Assembly (NCBI GenBank): GCA_024666565.1
Contig: CP088295.1
Coordinates: forward strand, 3,906,001-3,970,000
DNA: 64,000 nucleotides
Source of the DNA: Svornostia abyssi
Lineage (GTDB): Bacteria > Actinomycetota > Thermoleophilia > Solirubrobacterales > Solirubrobacteraceae
Reading direction: 5' to 3'
The translations under genes and the position numbers were made by a program. Below are positions 17,000-27,379 of this stretch, one piece after another; positions within the stretch are counted from its first letter, which is position 1, and the number at the start of each line of letters is the position of its first letter. The notes under the pieces are model-generated. The model searched no databases. It was not told where the DNA came from and saw nothing but the letters and a program-made list of their open reading frames with translations.

Positions 17000-19044
17000 C
17001 CACCGAGGCGCTCGCCAGGCTTCGAACCCTCACCGGCAATCCCGACGCCGCGTTCCGCGACGACCAGCTCGAGGCGATCACCGACCTCGTCGAGGACCGC
17101 GCCCGCGTGCTGTGCGTGCAGCGCACCGGCTGGGGCAAGTCGGCGGTCTACTTCGTCGCCACCGCGCTGCTGCGCGAGCGCGGCGCCGGCCCCACCCTCA
17201 TCGTCAGCCCGCTGCTCGCGCTCATGCGCAACCAGATCGCCGCGGCGCAGGCGCTCGGCCTGCGCGCGCACACGATCAACAGCACGAATCGCGACGAGTG
17301 GGACGCGATCCGCGCCGGCCTGGCCGCCGACGAGATCGACCTCCTGCTCATCAGCCCCGAGCGGCTGAACAACCCGCGCTTCCGCGACGACATGCTGCCG
17401 CTGTTCGCCGCGTCGGTCGGCCTGCTCGTCATCGACGAGGCGCACTGCATCTCGGACTGGGGCCACGACTTCCGTCCTGACTACCGGCGCGTGAAGGACA
17501 TGCTCGACGCGATCGGCGACGACGTCGCGGTGCTCGCCACCACCGCCACGGCGAACGACCGCGTCGTGCGTGACGTGCGCGAGCAGATGGCGCGCGGCGG
17601 CGACGACCGGCTGCGCACGTACCGCGGGCCGCTCGCGCGCACGAGCCTGCGGTTGGAGGCGCTGGAGCTCCCCCGTCCCGCGGAGCGCCTGGCGTGGCTG
17701 GTCGAGCATCTGCCGCAGCTCCCGGGCGCGGGGATCGTCTACACGCTGACCAAGCGCGACGCCGACCAGGTCGCGTCGTTCCTCGTCGCCAACGGGATCG
17801 CGGCGGCCGCCTACAGCGGCGAGCAGGACACCGAGCTGCGCGTCGCGACCGAGGAGCGGCTGCTGCGCAACGAGCTCAAGGCCGTGGTCGCCACGAGCGC
17901 GCTGGGCATGGGCTACGACAAGGCGGACCTCACGTTCGTCGTCCACTACCAGGCGCCGGGCTCGGTGGTCTCCTACTACCAGCAGGTCGGGCGCGCGGGC
18001 CGCGGCGTCGCGCACGCCGACGTCGTGCTGCTGCGCGGCGGCGAGGATCGGCGCATCCAGGACTTCTTCATCAGCCAGGCGTTCCCGTCACGCGAGCGGG
18101 TCGACGCCGTCCTCGCGGAGTTGGCCGTCGGCGACCGCACGACGCGCGAGCTCATGAGCGCGGTGAACCTCGGCGCGGGGCGCATCGACGCGATGCTGAA
18201 GATCCTCGATGTCGAGGGGGCGGTGCGGCGCGACGGCACGCGCTGGGCGCTGGTGCCGGGCAGCGACTGGAAGTACGACGGCGAGCGCTACGCGGCCGTC
18301 ACGGCGCTGCGTCGCGCCGAGCAGGAGGCGATGGCCGCGTACGGGACCGACGGGCGCTGTCTCATGCGCGTGCTGCAAGAGGAACTGGACGACGTCGATC
18401 CGCGCGACTGCGGTCGCTGCTCGGTCTGCACCGCGCCGAAGTTCGCCGACCCGCCCGACCCGGCGCTCGTCGAGCTCGCGCAGCGCCACCTGCGGTCCAA
18501 GCCGATCGAGCTCGAGGTCCGCAAGATGGCGCCGGACGCCACGGGCGCGATGAAGAAGATCCCCGACGACGTGCGGACCGAACCAGGTTGGGCGCTGGCC
18601 CGCGTGGGTGACGGCGGCTGGTGGCCGGCGATCGAGCGCGGGCTGCGGGCGGGGCGGCTGGATGACGAGATCGCGGTGGCGCTGGCCGACGTCCTGCGGG
18701 GGGCCGGCGTCCGGCCGCAGTGGATCACGACCGTGCCGTCGGCGTCGCTCGGCGACCTGCTCCTGCCGGTGGCTGACGTCATCGCGCGTGAGCTGGGGGT
18801 CCCCCACGTCCAGCTGCTCGAGCGCACCGAGCCGCGCCCGCCACAGCGCGACATGGCCAACGCGGTGCAGCAGGCCGCGAACGTGCGCGGCGCGTTCCGC
18901 GTCGTCACCCCGCCTCCCGCGGGCACGGGCGTGCTCTTGGACGACCGCCGCCTGTCGGGCTGGACGCTGGCGATGGTGGGAGGCCAGCTGCGCCGCGCGG
19001 GCGCCGGCGCGGTGGTGCCGCTGGCGCTCGGCACGCTGCTGTAG
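16996..19044 (+). CDS. RecQ-family ATP-dependent DNA helicase with C-terminal phosphoribosyltransferase-like domain
   Basis: 682 aa, superfamily 2 helicase. Walker A RTGWGKSA (residues 43-50), LLVIDEAHCISDWGHDFRP (DEAH 147-150 plus the RecQ aromatic-rich loop), TTATA, and motif VI QQVGRAGRG. Zinc site region CLMRVLQEELDD ... CGRCSVC supplies four Cys. The last ~100 residues include VLLDDRRLSGWTLAMVGGQL, resembling a PRPP-binding loop as in ComF-like phosphoribosyltransferases. It is fused by GTGA overlap to mazF, an unusual partner. A role in repair or in antiviral defence is open; nothing here decides it. Confidence 0.9.
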   Translation: MTTEALARLRTLTGNPDAAFRDDQLEAITDLVEDRARVLCVQRTGWGKSAVYFVATALLRERGAGPTLIVSPLLALMRNQIAAAQALGLRAHTINSTNRDEWDAIRAGLAADEIDLLLISPERLNNPRFRDDMLPLFAASVGLLVIDEAHCISDWGHDFRPDYRRVKDMLDAIGDDVAVLATTATANDRVVRDVREQMARGGDDRLRTYRGPLARTSLRLEALELPRPAERLAWLVEHLPQLPGAGIVYTLTKRDADQVASFLVANGIAAAAYSGEQDTELRVATEERLLRNELKAVVATSALGMGYDKADLTFVVHYQAPGSVVSYYQQVGRAGRGVAHADVVLLRGGEDRRIQDFFISQAFPSRERVDAVLAELAVGDRTTRELMSAVNLGAGRIDAMLKILDVEGAVRRDGTRWALVPGSDWKYDGERYAAVTALRRAEQEAMAAYGTDGRCLMRVLQEELDDVDPRDCGRCSVCTAPKFADPPDPALVELAQRHLRSKPIELEVRKMAPDATGAMKKIPDDVRTEPGWALARVGDGGWWPAIERGLRAGRLDDEIAVALADVLRGAGVRPQWITTVPSASLGDLLLPVADVIARELGVPHVQLLERTEPRPPQRDMANAVQQAANVRGAFRVVTPPPAGTGVLLDDRRLSGWTLAMVGGQLRRAGAGAVVPLALGTLL

Positions 19045-19071
19045 CCACGCCACCACACCCCACAGGGCGCC

Positions 19072-19115
19072 GAACGGCAGATCCACGTTGCAATAGCGAC
19101 GTCGATCTGCCGGTC
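19072..19115. repeat. family B palindrome B1 (uninterrupted)
   Basis: 44-bp palindrome: arms GAACGGCAGATCCACGTTGC and GCGACGTCGATCTGCCGGTC around the loop AATA. The arms pair except for three positions, one of them a C/C mismatch at GATCCACG versus CGTCGATC. It lies 27 bp after the recQ stop, and its last two bases are part of the stop codon of the DUF559 gene copy 2. It is the only intact family B unit in the window. Confidence 0.88.
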
Positions 19116-19978
19116 ACTGATGCAGGTGGGGCGGGATGGCGGCCAGGAGCCGGTGTGGCCGGTCGTAGACGTCGTCGGACAGAACACGCCGCACCGTCCA
19201 GCCGGCGTGTTCCCATACCGCCGTCTTGCGTGCGTCCTCGGCGGGGTGATGCCAGCGTCGGCTGTCGATCTCGACGATCCACCGCGCGTCGTGCCAGACG
19301 TAGTCCGCCTCCTCGCCGGCGACTTTGATGTTCACCGACGGGATCCGGATCCCGACGCCGTCGAGCACCGCCAGGCCCAACGCCTCGGCATCGCTCTTCG
19401 TGCGACCCATGGGCAGGTGGGCGTACCGGCGCGTGTACTGCCGCAGCCGCGCGATCCCCGCGCCGGCCGGCATGCAACGCCAGGATGATCGCGAGGTCCT
19501 TGTCGGTCACCGCACCTTCACGCAGCGCGCTGCGCACCAGCCGAGCCGCGTTGCGCTCCGGCCGTTGCGGCATGAGATCGAGCAGGGCACGGGCGGGGCT
19601 GACGCACGGCAGACCGTCGACCTCGCCCACTTCCACGGGCGCCAGCCGCGACGACCGGTAGACGACAAGGCCGGGATGCCGCTGGATGCTGCCGTCCCCG
19701 CGCCGGGTGACGGTCTCGTGGTTCATGCGCCAGTCGTCGAAGTCCAGGAGCCGCGCGAGGCTCGCGTGGCTGAGGAGCGTCCCCGGCTCGGTGAGCACCG
19801 CCGCCCAGCACCGCTGACGCTCGGTCAGCGGCGCGTCTCCGGTGACCCGCACGCCGTGGTAAATCTCGCGCAGGCCGCGGACCGCGTGCCGCGCCTTCGC
19901 CTCGCTCCACCCTGCGTGGCGCAGCTGCCACACCGAGAACACACCGTCCTGCCGAGCCCGTAACGCATCGAAGTCCAC
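19114..19978 (-). CDS. AbiEi-like winged-helix plus DUF559 (Vsr-fold) protein, copy 2 (frameshifted)
   Basis: About 287 aa once repaired. The N-terminal winged helix (FSVWQLRHAGWSEAKARHAVRG, then PLTERQRCWAAVLTEPGTLLSH) is clearly homologous to copy 1 at 189-1124. The C-terminal nuclease fold has EEADYVWHDARWIVEIDSRRWH with candidate EAD, EID and His ligands and a closing GWTVRRVLSDDVYDRP. The frame breaks at four C (plus strand 19456-19459); dropping one base joins LHAGRRG to IARLRQYTRRYAHLP. GTG start at 19978 is set by AGGA 5 nt upstream. The stop codon overlaps palindrome B1, and the left arm of B2 lies 47 bp upstream, the same geometry as copy 1. Confidence 0.8.
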
Positions 19979-20025
19979 GCCCTTCCTAGCGCGCAGACGG
20001 CAGAAACTCGCCCCCCCCACCCGCT

Positions 20026-20049
20026 GAACGGCAGATCCACGTTGCTATG
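20026..20049. repeat. family B palindrome B2, left arm (split by IS)
   Basis: GAACGGCAGATCCACGTTGC followed by loop bases TATG, then the IS begins. Its partner arm is at 21535-21558 on the far side of the element. Confidence 0.85.
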
Positions 20050-21534
20050 GAGGCTGTCGCGTAAACCCCGTCGGTTCAGTCCGGCGGGGTTAAGACGATG
20101 GGGTGATGGGACAGCGCTTCATCTGGTCTGATCGTGAGCAGCCGTTGTTGTTGCCGCCGGATTTGCGGGAGTGGCTGCCGGTTGATCATCTGGCGTGGTT
20201 TGTGATCGATGCGGTCGAGCAGTTTGATCTGGCCGCGTTCTATTCGGCCTATCGGGCGGATGGGCATGGTCGTCCGGCGCATGATCCGGCGGTGATGGTC
20301 GCGTTGTTCGTGTACGCCTACTCGGTCGGGGTCCGGTCGTCGCGGAGGGTTGAGCGGGCGTGCGCGGAGGATGTGGCGTTTCGGGTGATCTGCGCGAACC
20401 GGGCGCCTGATCATTCGACGATCGCGCGGTTTCGTGCCCGGCATGAGGCGGCGTTGGAAGGGCTGTTTGGGCAGGTGCTCGGCTTGTGTGCTGAGAGCGG
20501 GTTGGTGTCGGTCGGCGTGGTCGCTGTCGATGGGACGAAACTGAAGGCCGACGCGGCGAAGGGCCAGACCCGGTCTTATGAGCAGATCGCCCGCGAGATC
20601 TTTGCGGAGGCCGCGAGGATCGACGCTGAGGAGGACGAGCGATTTGGTGATGCGCGCGGCGACGAGCTCCCGCCCGAGCTCGCTGATCGTTCGTCGCGGC
20701 TGGCCCGGTTGCGCGAGGCCAAGGCCCGGTTGGAGGCCGAGCAGGCCGAGAAGGCCGAGCGCCACGAGCAGCGGATGCAGGCCCGGCAGGCCAAAGAGCT
20801 GGTCGACGGCCGCCGCATGCCGGGTCCGGCGCCGGTCGCGCCCAGCCTGGCGGTCGATCCGCAGGAGAGGGTCAACGTCACCGATCCGGACTCCCGGATG
20901 ATGCGCTCTGCGCAGGGTTGGGTGCAGGGCTACAACGCGCAGGTTGCCGCGACGGCAGAGCAGATCATCGTCGCCGCGGAGCTGACCACGTCATCGCCCG
21001 ATCAGGGCTGCTTGCAGCCGATGGTCAACACGATCACCCGCGAGCTCGACGCGGCAGGGGTCACCGAGCCGATCGGGACGGTCCTGGCTGACTCGGGGTA
21101 CTGGGACACGGCGCAGATCGAAGCGATCATCAGCCGGGAACACTGCACCGTCCTGGTTCCCCCAGACGGCGAAACGCGCCGCGCGGCGGGCAAGACCGGC
21201 CACAAACACGACCGCGGCCTGACGGCGTTCCTGCGCAGGGTCATCGACAGCGAGGCCGGCCGAGCGCTCTACCGCCGCCGCCAAGGCATCATCGAGCCGG
21301 TCTTCGGCGACCTGAAACACAACCGGGGCGCCGACCGGTTCTCCAGACGCGGACACGCGGCCTGCCGCAGCGAACTACGACTCCTGGCCGCCACCCACAA
21401 CCTGCTCAAGCTGCACCGGGCCGCCCTGGCCACCTGATCGCAGGGTCCTCAGTGGCCGGGCTACGCCCGGCCACCGACCACAACCCCGCGACTGCCACAG
21501 CTACCGAGGCTGCCGCGACTTACGCGACAGCCTC
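20050..21534 (+). mobile_element. IS1182-like insertion sequence, copy 1
   Basis: 1485-bp element with perfect 15-bp terminal inverted repeats (GAGGCTGTCGCGTAA at the left, its complement at the right) and one transposase gene. It is inserted in the loop of a family B palindrome: TATG precedes it and TATA follows, so no exact 4-bp target duplication is present, only a shared TAT. Same length as copy 2 at 35468-36952, with nine base differences, all in the last ~590 bp. Subterminal inverted repeat CCCCGTCGGTTCAGTCCGGCGGGG follows the left end. Confidence 0.93.
20106..21437 (+). CDS. IS1182-family transposase (copy 1)
   Basis: 443-aa DDE transposase. N-terminal DUF772-like domain (LPVDHLAWFVIDAVEQFDL, HDPAVMVALFVYAYSVGVRSSRRVE), a coiled-coil insertion rich in Glu/Arg (residues ~180-240), then the catalytic core with candidate triad D in VAVDGTKLKADAAK, D in VLADSGYWD and E in IEPVFGDLKHNRG. 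Intact. A GTG one codon earlier is an alternative start. The 5' half uses many T-ending codons (TTG, GAT, GTT) unlike the host, whereas the 3' half has host-like G/C-ending codons, so the gene is compositionally mosaic. Confidence 0.95.
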   Translation: MGQRFIWSDREQPLLLPPDLREWLPVDHLAWFVIDAVEQFDLAAFYSAYRADGHGRPAHDPAVMVALFVYAYSVGVRSSRRVERACAEDVAFRVICANRAPDHSTIARFRARHEAALEGLFGQVLGLCAESGLVSVGVVAVDGTKLKADAAKGQTRSYEQIAREIFAEAARIDAEEDERFGDARGDELPPELADRSSRLARLREAKARLEAEQAEKAERHEQRMQARQAKELVDGRRMPGPAPVAPSLAVDPQERVNVTDPDSRMMRSAQGWVQGYNAQVAATAEQIIVAAELTTSSPDQGCLQPMVNTITRELDAAGVTEPIGTVLADSGYWDTAQIEAIISREHCTVLVPPDGETRRAAGKTGHKHDRGLTAFLRRVIDSEAGRALYRRRQGIIEPVFGDLKHNRGADRFSRRGHAACRSELRLLAATHNLLKLHRAALAT

Positions 21535-21558
21535 TATAGCGACGTCGATCTGCCGTTC
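21535..21558. repeat. family B palindrome B2, right arm
   Basis: Loop bases TATA then GCGACGTCGATCTGCCGTTC. Pairs with the B2 left arm except at one C/C position; it pairs better with the left arm of B3 (GATCGACG), where only a T/G wobble remains. Confidence 0.85.
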
Positions 21559-21589
21559 AGCGCCGCGAGGGCGCGGGGCGCCGCGGGCG

Positions 21590-22789
21590 CTATCCCTGCG
21601 TGACGACGCTCGGCCGCTGGCTGAGCGTCACCGTCACCGGCACCCGCGAGCCGTCGCGCACGACGGTGACCGTCACCTTCTCCCCGGGCTTGCGCGAGCT
21701 GACCGCCCGGGCGACATCTTCGGTCGAGGTGATCTTGTTGCCCGCGATGTCGACGATGACGTCGCCTCCGAGCAGCACCGGGGTCTGCCCGACCTGGGCC
21801 TGCACGTCGCCCCCGCGCATCTTCGCCCGCTCGGCGGGGCTGCCCGGCTCGACGGTCTGGACGAGCGCGCCCCGCTCGGCGTCGAGGCCGAGCTTCGCGA
21901 TGGATGGAGAGACGGTCACCGTCGTCAGGCCGATCCACGCGCGGTCGACGCGGCCCTTGGCCTTCAGCTGCGGGATGACCTCCTTGGCGGTGTCGATCGG
22001 CACCGCGAACCCGATGCCGACGCTGCCCGTCCCGCCCTGACCGGTCTGGATCTGCGAGTTCACGCCGATCACGCTGCCGGCCGCGTCGATGAGGGGCCCG
22101 CCCGAGTTGCCCGGGTTGATCGGCGCGTCGGTCTGGATGACGTTCTCGATCGTGAAGTCGTCGAGCCCCTTGATCTCGCGCTGCAGCGCGCTGACCACCC
22201 CGGTCGTCAGCGTGCGCTCCAAGCCGAACGGGTTGCCGATCGCGACGGTCGGGTCGCCGACCTTCACGTCCTTGCTCACACCCAGGCGCAGCGGGACGAG
22301 CTTGGCCTCCTTGGCGTCGACGCGCACCAGCGCGAGGTCCGTGGAGAGGTCCTTGCCGATCACCCGGCCGTCGACGAGCCGGTCATCCTCGAACTGCACG
22401 GACACCTGGACCGCGCCCTCGACGACGTGCGCGTTCGTGAGGATCGTGCCGTCGTCGTCGATGACGAACCCGGTGCCGGTCGACTCGTCCTGCTGCTCGG
22501 GCCCGAAGAGGTCGAACGGCGACTGGCTGCGCTGCACCACCTGCGCGCGGATGAGGACCACGCCCGGCGCGTCACGCTCGTAGATCTCGCGCGGGGTCAA
22601 GCCGAGCCGCTGACCGCCCGCGGTCGAGGCAGCCGAGGTGCTGGCCGGCGCGCCGGAGCGCAGCGGGGCCTGCTCGACCACCGTGCTCGTCTCCGGGCCG
22701 CGGATCTGGTCGTACCCGATCAGCGCCGCGGCGACGACGAGCCCGCCGAGCAGCGCGGCGACGAACGGGGACCGCAGCAGCTCGCGCAC
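21590..22789 (-). CDS. HtrA/DegP-like membrane-anchored serine protease
   Basis: Extracytoplasmic S1C protease for envelope protein quality control, 399 aa. One N-terminal transmembrane anchor (residues 9-27), catalytic triad H121 (TNAHVV), D151 (STDLALV) and S229 (NPGNSGGPL), then a single PDZ domain (GALVQTVEPGSPAERAKMRGGDV ... GEKVTVTVVRDG). It follows trpC by 17 bp on the same strand and is the last gene of the crtB-to-htrA operon. The IS lies 55 bp beyond its stop. Confidence 0.93.
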   Translation of the reverse strand: MRELLRSPFVAALLGGLVVAAALIGYDQIRGPETSTVVEQAPLRSGAPASTSAASTAGGQRLGLTPREIYERDAPGVVLIRAQVVQRSQSPFDLFGPEQQDESTGTGFVIDDDGTILTNAHVVEGAVQVSVQFEDDRLVDGRVIGKDLSTDLALVRVDAKEAKLVPLRLGVSKDVKVGDPTVAIGNPFGLERTLTTGVVSALQREIKGLDDFTIENVIQTDAPINPGNSGGPLIDAAGSVIGVNSQIQTGQGGTGSVGIGFAVPIDTAKEVIPQLKAKGRVDRAWIGLTTVTVSPSIAKLGLDAERGALVQTVEPGSPAERAKMRGGDVQAQVGQTPVLLGGDVIVDIAGNKITSTEDVARAVSSRKPGEKVTVTVVRDGSRVPVTVTLSQRPSVVTQG

Positions 22790-22806
22790 CCGTCCGACCC
22801 CCGGGC

Positions 22807-23607
22807 CTAGCGCTCCGGCTCGTCCAGGTCGGTGCCGGTGAGGACCCGCGTGGCCGCTTCGAGGTCCTCGCTGCGCATCAGCGCCTCGCCGATGAGCACG
22901 GCGTCGATGCCGACCCGTTCGAGCTCCTCGATCTGCTCGCGCGTGTGGAAGCCCGACTCCGCGACGACGGTCTTGCCCGCCGGCACGTCGCTGAGCAGCT
23001 CGAACGTCCGCTGGATGTCGACGGTGAAGTCGCCGAGGTCACGGTTGTTGATGCCGATGACGTCGGCGTCGACGACCTCGAGCGCGCACTCGAGCTCCTC
23101 CTCGTCGTGCACCTCGACGAGGACGTCGAGATCGACGCCGCGCGCCTCGTCGTACAGCCGCTTCAGCCACTTCGGCTCGAGCGCCGCGACGATCAGCAGG
23201 ATCGCGTCGGCACCCGCCGCCGCGGACTCGACCACCTGGTACGGGTCCACGACGAAGTCCTTGCGCAGGATCGGCAGGCCGCACGCGGCGCGGGCGGCGC
23301 GCAGGTCGTCGAGCGAGCCGCCGAAGTGGCGCTCCTCGGTGAGGATCGACAGCGCGGAGGCGCCGCCGGCCTCGTACGCGCGCACGATGTCCGTGATCTC
23401 GCCGCCCTCGCGGATGGCGCCGGCGCTCGGCGAGCGACGCTTGTGCTCGGCGATGAGCGACACGCCCGGCCGCGACAGCGCCTCACTGAAGGGACGGTCA
23501 TCGCGATCGCCGAGCAGCGCCTCGAGCTGCGAGGCCGGCGTCTGTTTGCTGCGCCGCTTGACGTCCTCACGGGTCGTCTCGACGATGCGTTCGAGCACGC
23601 TGCTCAC
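22807..23607 (-). CDS. trpC: indole-3-glycerol phosphate synthase
   Basis: Fourth tryptophan step, ring closure to indole-3-glycerol phosphate. 266 aa; motifs LIAEHKRRSPSAG (catalytic Glu, Lys), SILTEERHFGGSLDDL, ILRKDFVVDPYQV, GINNRDLGDFTVD and VAESGFHTREQ. GTG start at 23607 overlaps the trpD TGA by 4 bp. Confidence 0.96.
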   Translation of the reverse strand: MSSVLERIVETTREDVKRRSKQTPASQLEALLGDRDDRPFSEALSRPGVSLIAEHKRRSPSAGAIREGGEITDIVRAYEAGGASALSILTEERHFGGSLDDLRAARAACGLPILRKDFVVDPYQVVESAAAGADAILLIVAALEPKWLKRLYDEARGVDLDVLVEVHDEEELECALEVVDADVIGINNRDLGDFTVDIQRTFELLSDVPAGKTVVAESGFHTREQIEELERVGIDAVLIGEALMRSEDLEAATRVLTGTDLDEPER

Positions 23608-24653
23608 GCGGGGGCCAACTCCTGGGTCGTGGCGACGAGCTGTTCGAGCGTGGCGGCGGCGCGACCGTCGGCCACGGTCTCGACCGCGAGCTCGACGCCC
23701 TCGCGCAGCGTGCGTGCCGCACCAGCCGCATAGATCGCCGCGCCGGCGTTCAGCACCGCGAGATCGTGGGTCGGCGTCCCCGGGCCGTGCGCGCTGTCGC
23801 CGGCGAAGATCGCCCGCGCGATCGCGGCGTTCTCCTCCGGCCCGCCGCCCGCGGTGGCCGCGTGGTCGGGGTGGCGCAGCAGGCCGAAGTCCTCGGGGAC
23901 CACGGTGCTGCGATGCAGGTCGGTGCCGTCGACTTCGACGACGGTGGTGGGTGCGGCGACGCTCATCTCGTCCAGCTCGTCGGCCGAGGATACGACGAGT
24001 GCCCGATCGACACCCAGGCGTGCCAACGCTCGTGCGATGCGCTCGACGAACGCCGGGTCGCTCACGCCGATGAGCTGACGCCGTGCGCCGGCGGGGTTCG
24101 TGAGCGGCCCCAGGAAGTTGAAGATCGTGCGCACGGCGAGCTCCTTGCGCACCGGGACGACGTGTCGCATCGCCGCGTGATGGGCCGGGGCGAACATGAA
24201 ACCGAACCCGATCTCGTCGATGCAGCGGCCCACGTGCTCGGCGTCCAGGTCGATCCGCACGCCGAGCGCCTCGAGCACGTCGGCGCTGCCCGAGCGGCCG
24301 GTCGCGCTGCGGTTGCCGTGCTTGGCCACCGCGCAGCCCGGCGCCCGCCGCGATGATCGCCGCGGTCGTCGACACGTTGAAGGTCTGGCGCCCGCCGCCG
24401 GTCCCAGCGGTATCGACGAGGTCGTGGCGCTCGGTCAGCACGGGCGTCGCGAGCGCGCGCATGGTGCGCGCGAGGCCTTCGAGTTCCTCCTCGGTCTCCC
24501 CCTTCGTGCGCAGGCCGATGAGGAACGCCGAAATCTGGATCTCGGACGCGTCGCCGCGCATGATGATGTCCAGCACCTCGGCCGCCTGATCGGCGGTGAG
24601 GTCCTGTCCGGACGCGACGGCGTCGATGGCCGTGGTGAGGATGGGGTCGGGCA

Positions 24654-24654
<1 letters not shown>
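23604..24654 (-). CDS. trpD: anthranilate phosphoribosyltransferase (frameshifted)
   Basis: Second tryptophan step, adding PRPP to anthranilate. The N-terminal helical part carries DTAGTGGGRQTFNVST (the pyrophosphate-binding GTGG loop) and the rest AKHGNRSATGRSGSADVLEALG, GPLTNPAGARRQLIGV and the acidic DELDEMSV. The frame is lost at three C (plus strand 24337-24339); removing one base reads AGAGCAVAKHGNRS, as expected for the family. Because this is a needed step in an otherwise complete pathway, sequencing error is likelier than loss. ATG overlaps the trpG stop by one base. Confidence 0.92.
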
Positions 24655-26678
<2,024 letters not shown>

Positions 26679-26695
<17 letters not shown>

Positions 26696-27275
26696 TGAGG
26701 ACCTCCTGCGCGCCGCCGATCGTGTGGCCGCGGCCCTGGAGCAGCGCGAGCAGGTGGTAGAGGACGTCGGCGGCCTCCTCGTCGACGCGCTCGTCGCTCT
26801 CCTCCCGGACGGCGCGGACGACCTCCTCGGCCTCCTCCTCGACCTTCTCCCCCGCCAGCTGCGGGTTGCTCAGCAGCTCGTTCGTGTACGAGCCCTCGGT
26901 CGGGTTCGCGGCCCGGTCGGCCATCGTGCGCGTCAGGTACGGGATGGCCTCGTGCGGCGCGAAAACGTCGGCTTCCCCGTTGTGGAAGCACGTGCGCGCG
27001 CCGGTGTGGCAGGCCGGGCCGGCGGGCTCGACGAGCGCGAGCAGCGCGTCGCCGTCGCAGTCCAGGCGCAGCGCGCGGACCTTCTGCACGTTCCCCGAGG
27101 TCGCGCCCTTGTGCCACAGCTCCTGCCGCGAGCGGCTCCACAGATGGAGTTCGCCGGTCTCGCGCGTGCGCGCGAGGGCCTCCTCGTTGGCGTAGGCGAG
27201 GGTGAGGACCTCCCCCGTGTTCCAGTCCTGGATGACGACGGGGACGAGGCCGTGCTCGTCGAAGCGGATCTCCAT
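26679..27275 (-). CDS. hisIE: bifunctional phosphoribosyl-AMP cyclohydrolase / phosphoribosyl-ATP pyrophosphatase
   Basis: Second and third histidine steps in one protein of 198 aa. N-terminal HisI ([40 protein letters not shown] with metal ligands, [13 protein letters not shown] zinc cysteines) and C-terminal HisE ([37 protein letters not shown]). Its placement ahead of trpE links histidine and tryptophan synthesis, both of which draw on PRPP. Confidence 0.95.
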
Positions 27276-27379
27276 GGCCCGGCGGAGTCTACGAGCGCAC
27301 GGGGGCGCCGCCGGGTCTGGGTCGAGTTGTGGGCGCTGGACGCCCATGCCTCGGCCCACCCCATGTCCACCGGCTGGCG

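Noticed and set aside
20046..21538. A clean 4-bp target-site duplication for either IS copy
   Set aside because: Flanks are TATG/TATA and TATA/TATG; only TAT is shared within each copy. Exact matches arise only when flanks are paired across copies.
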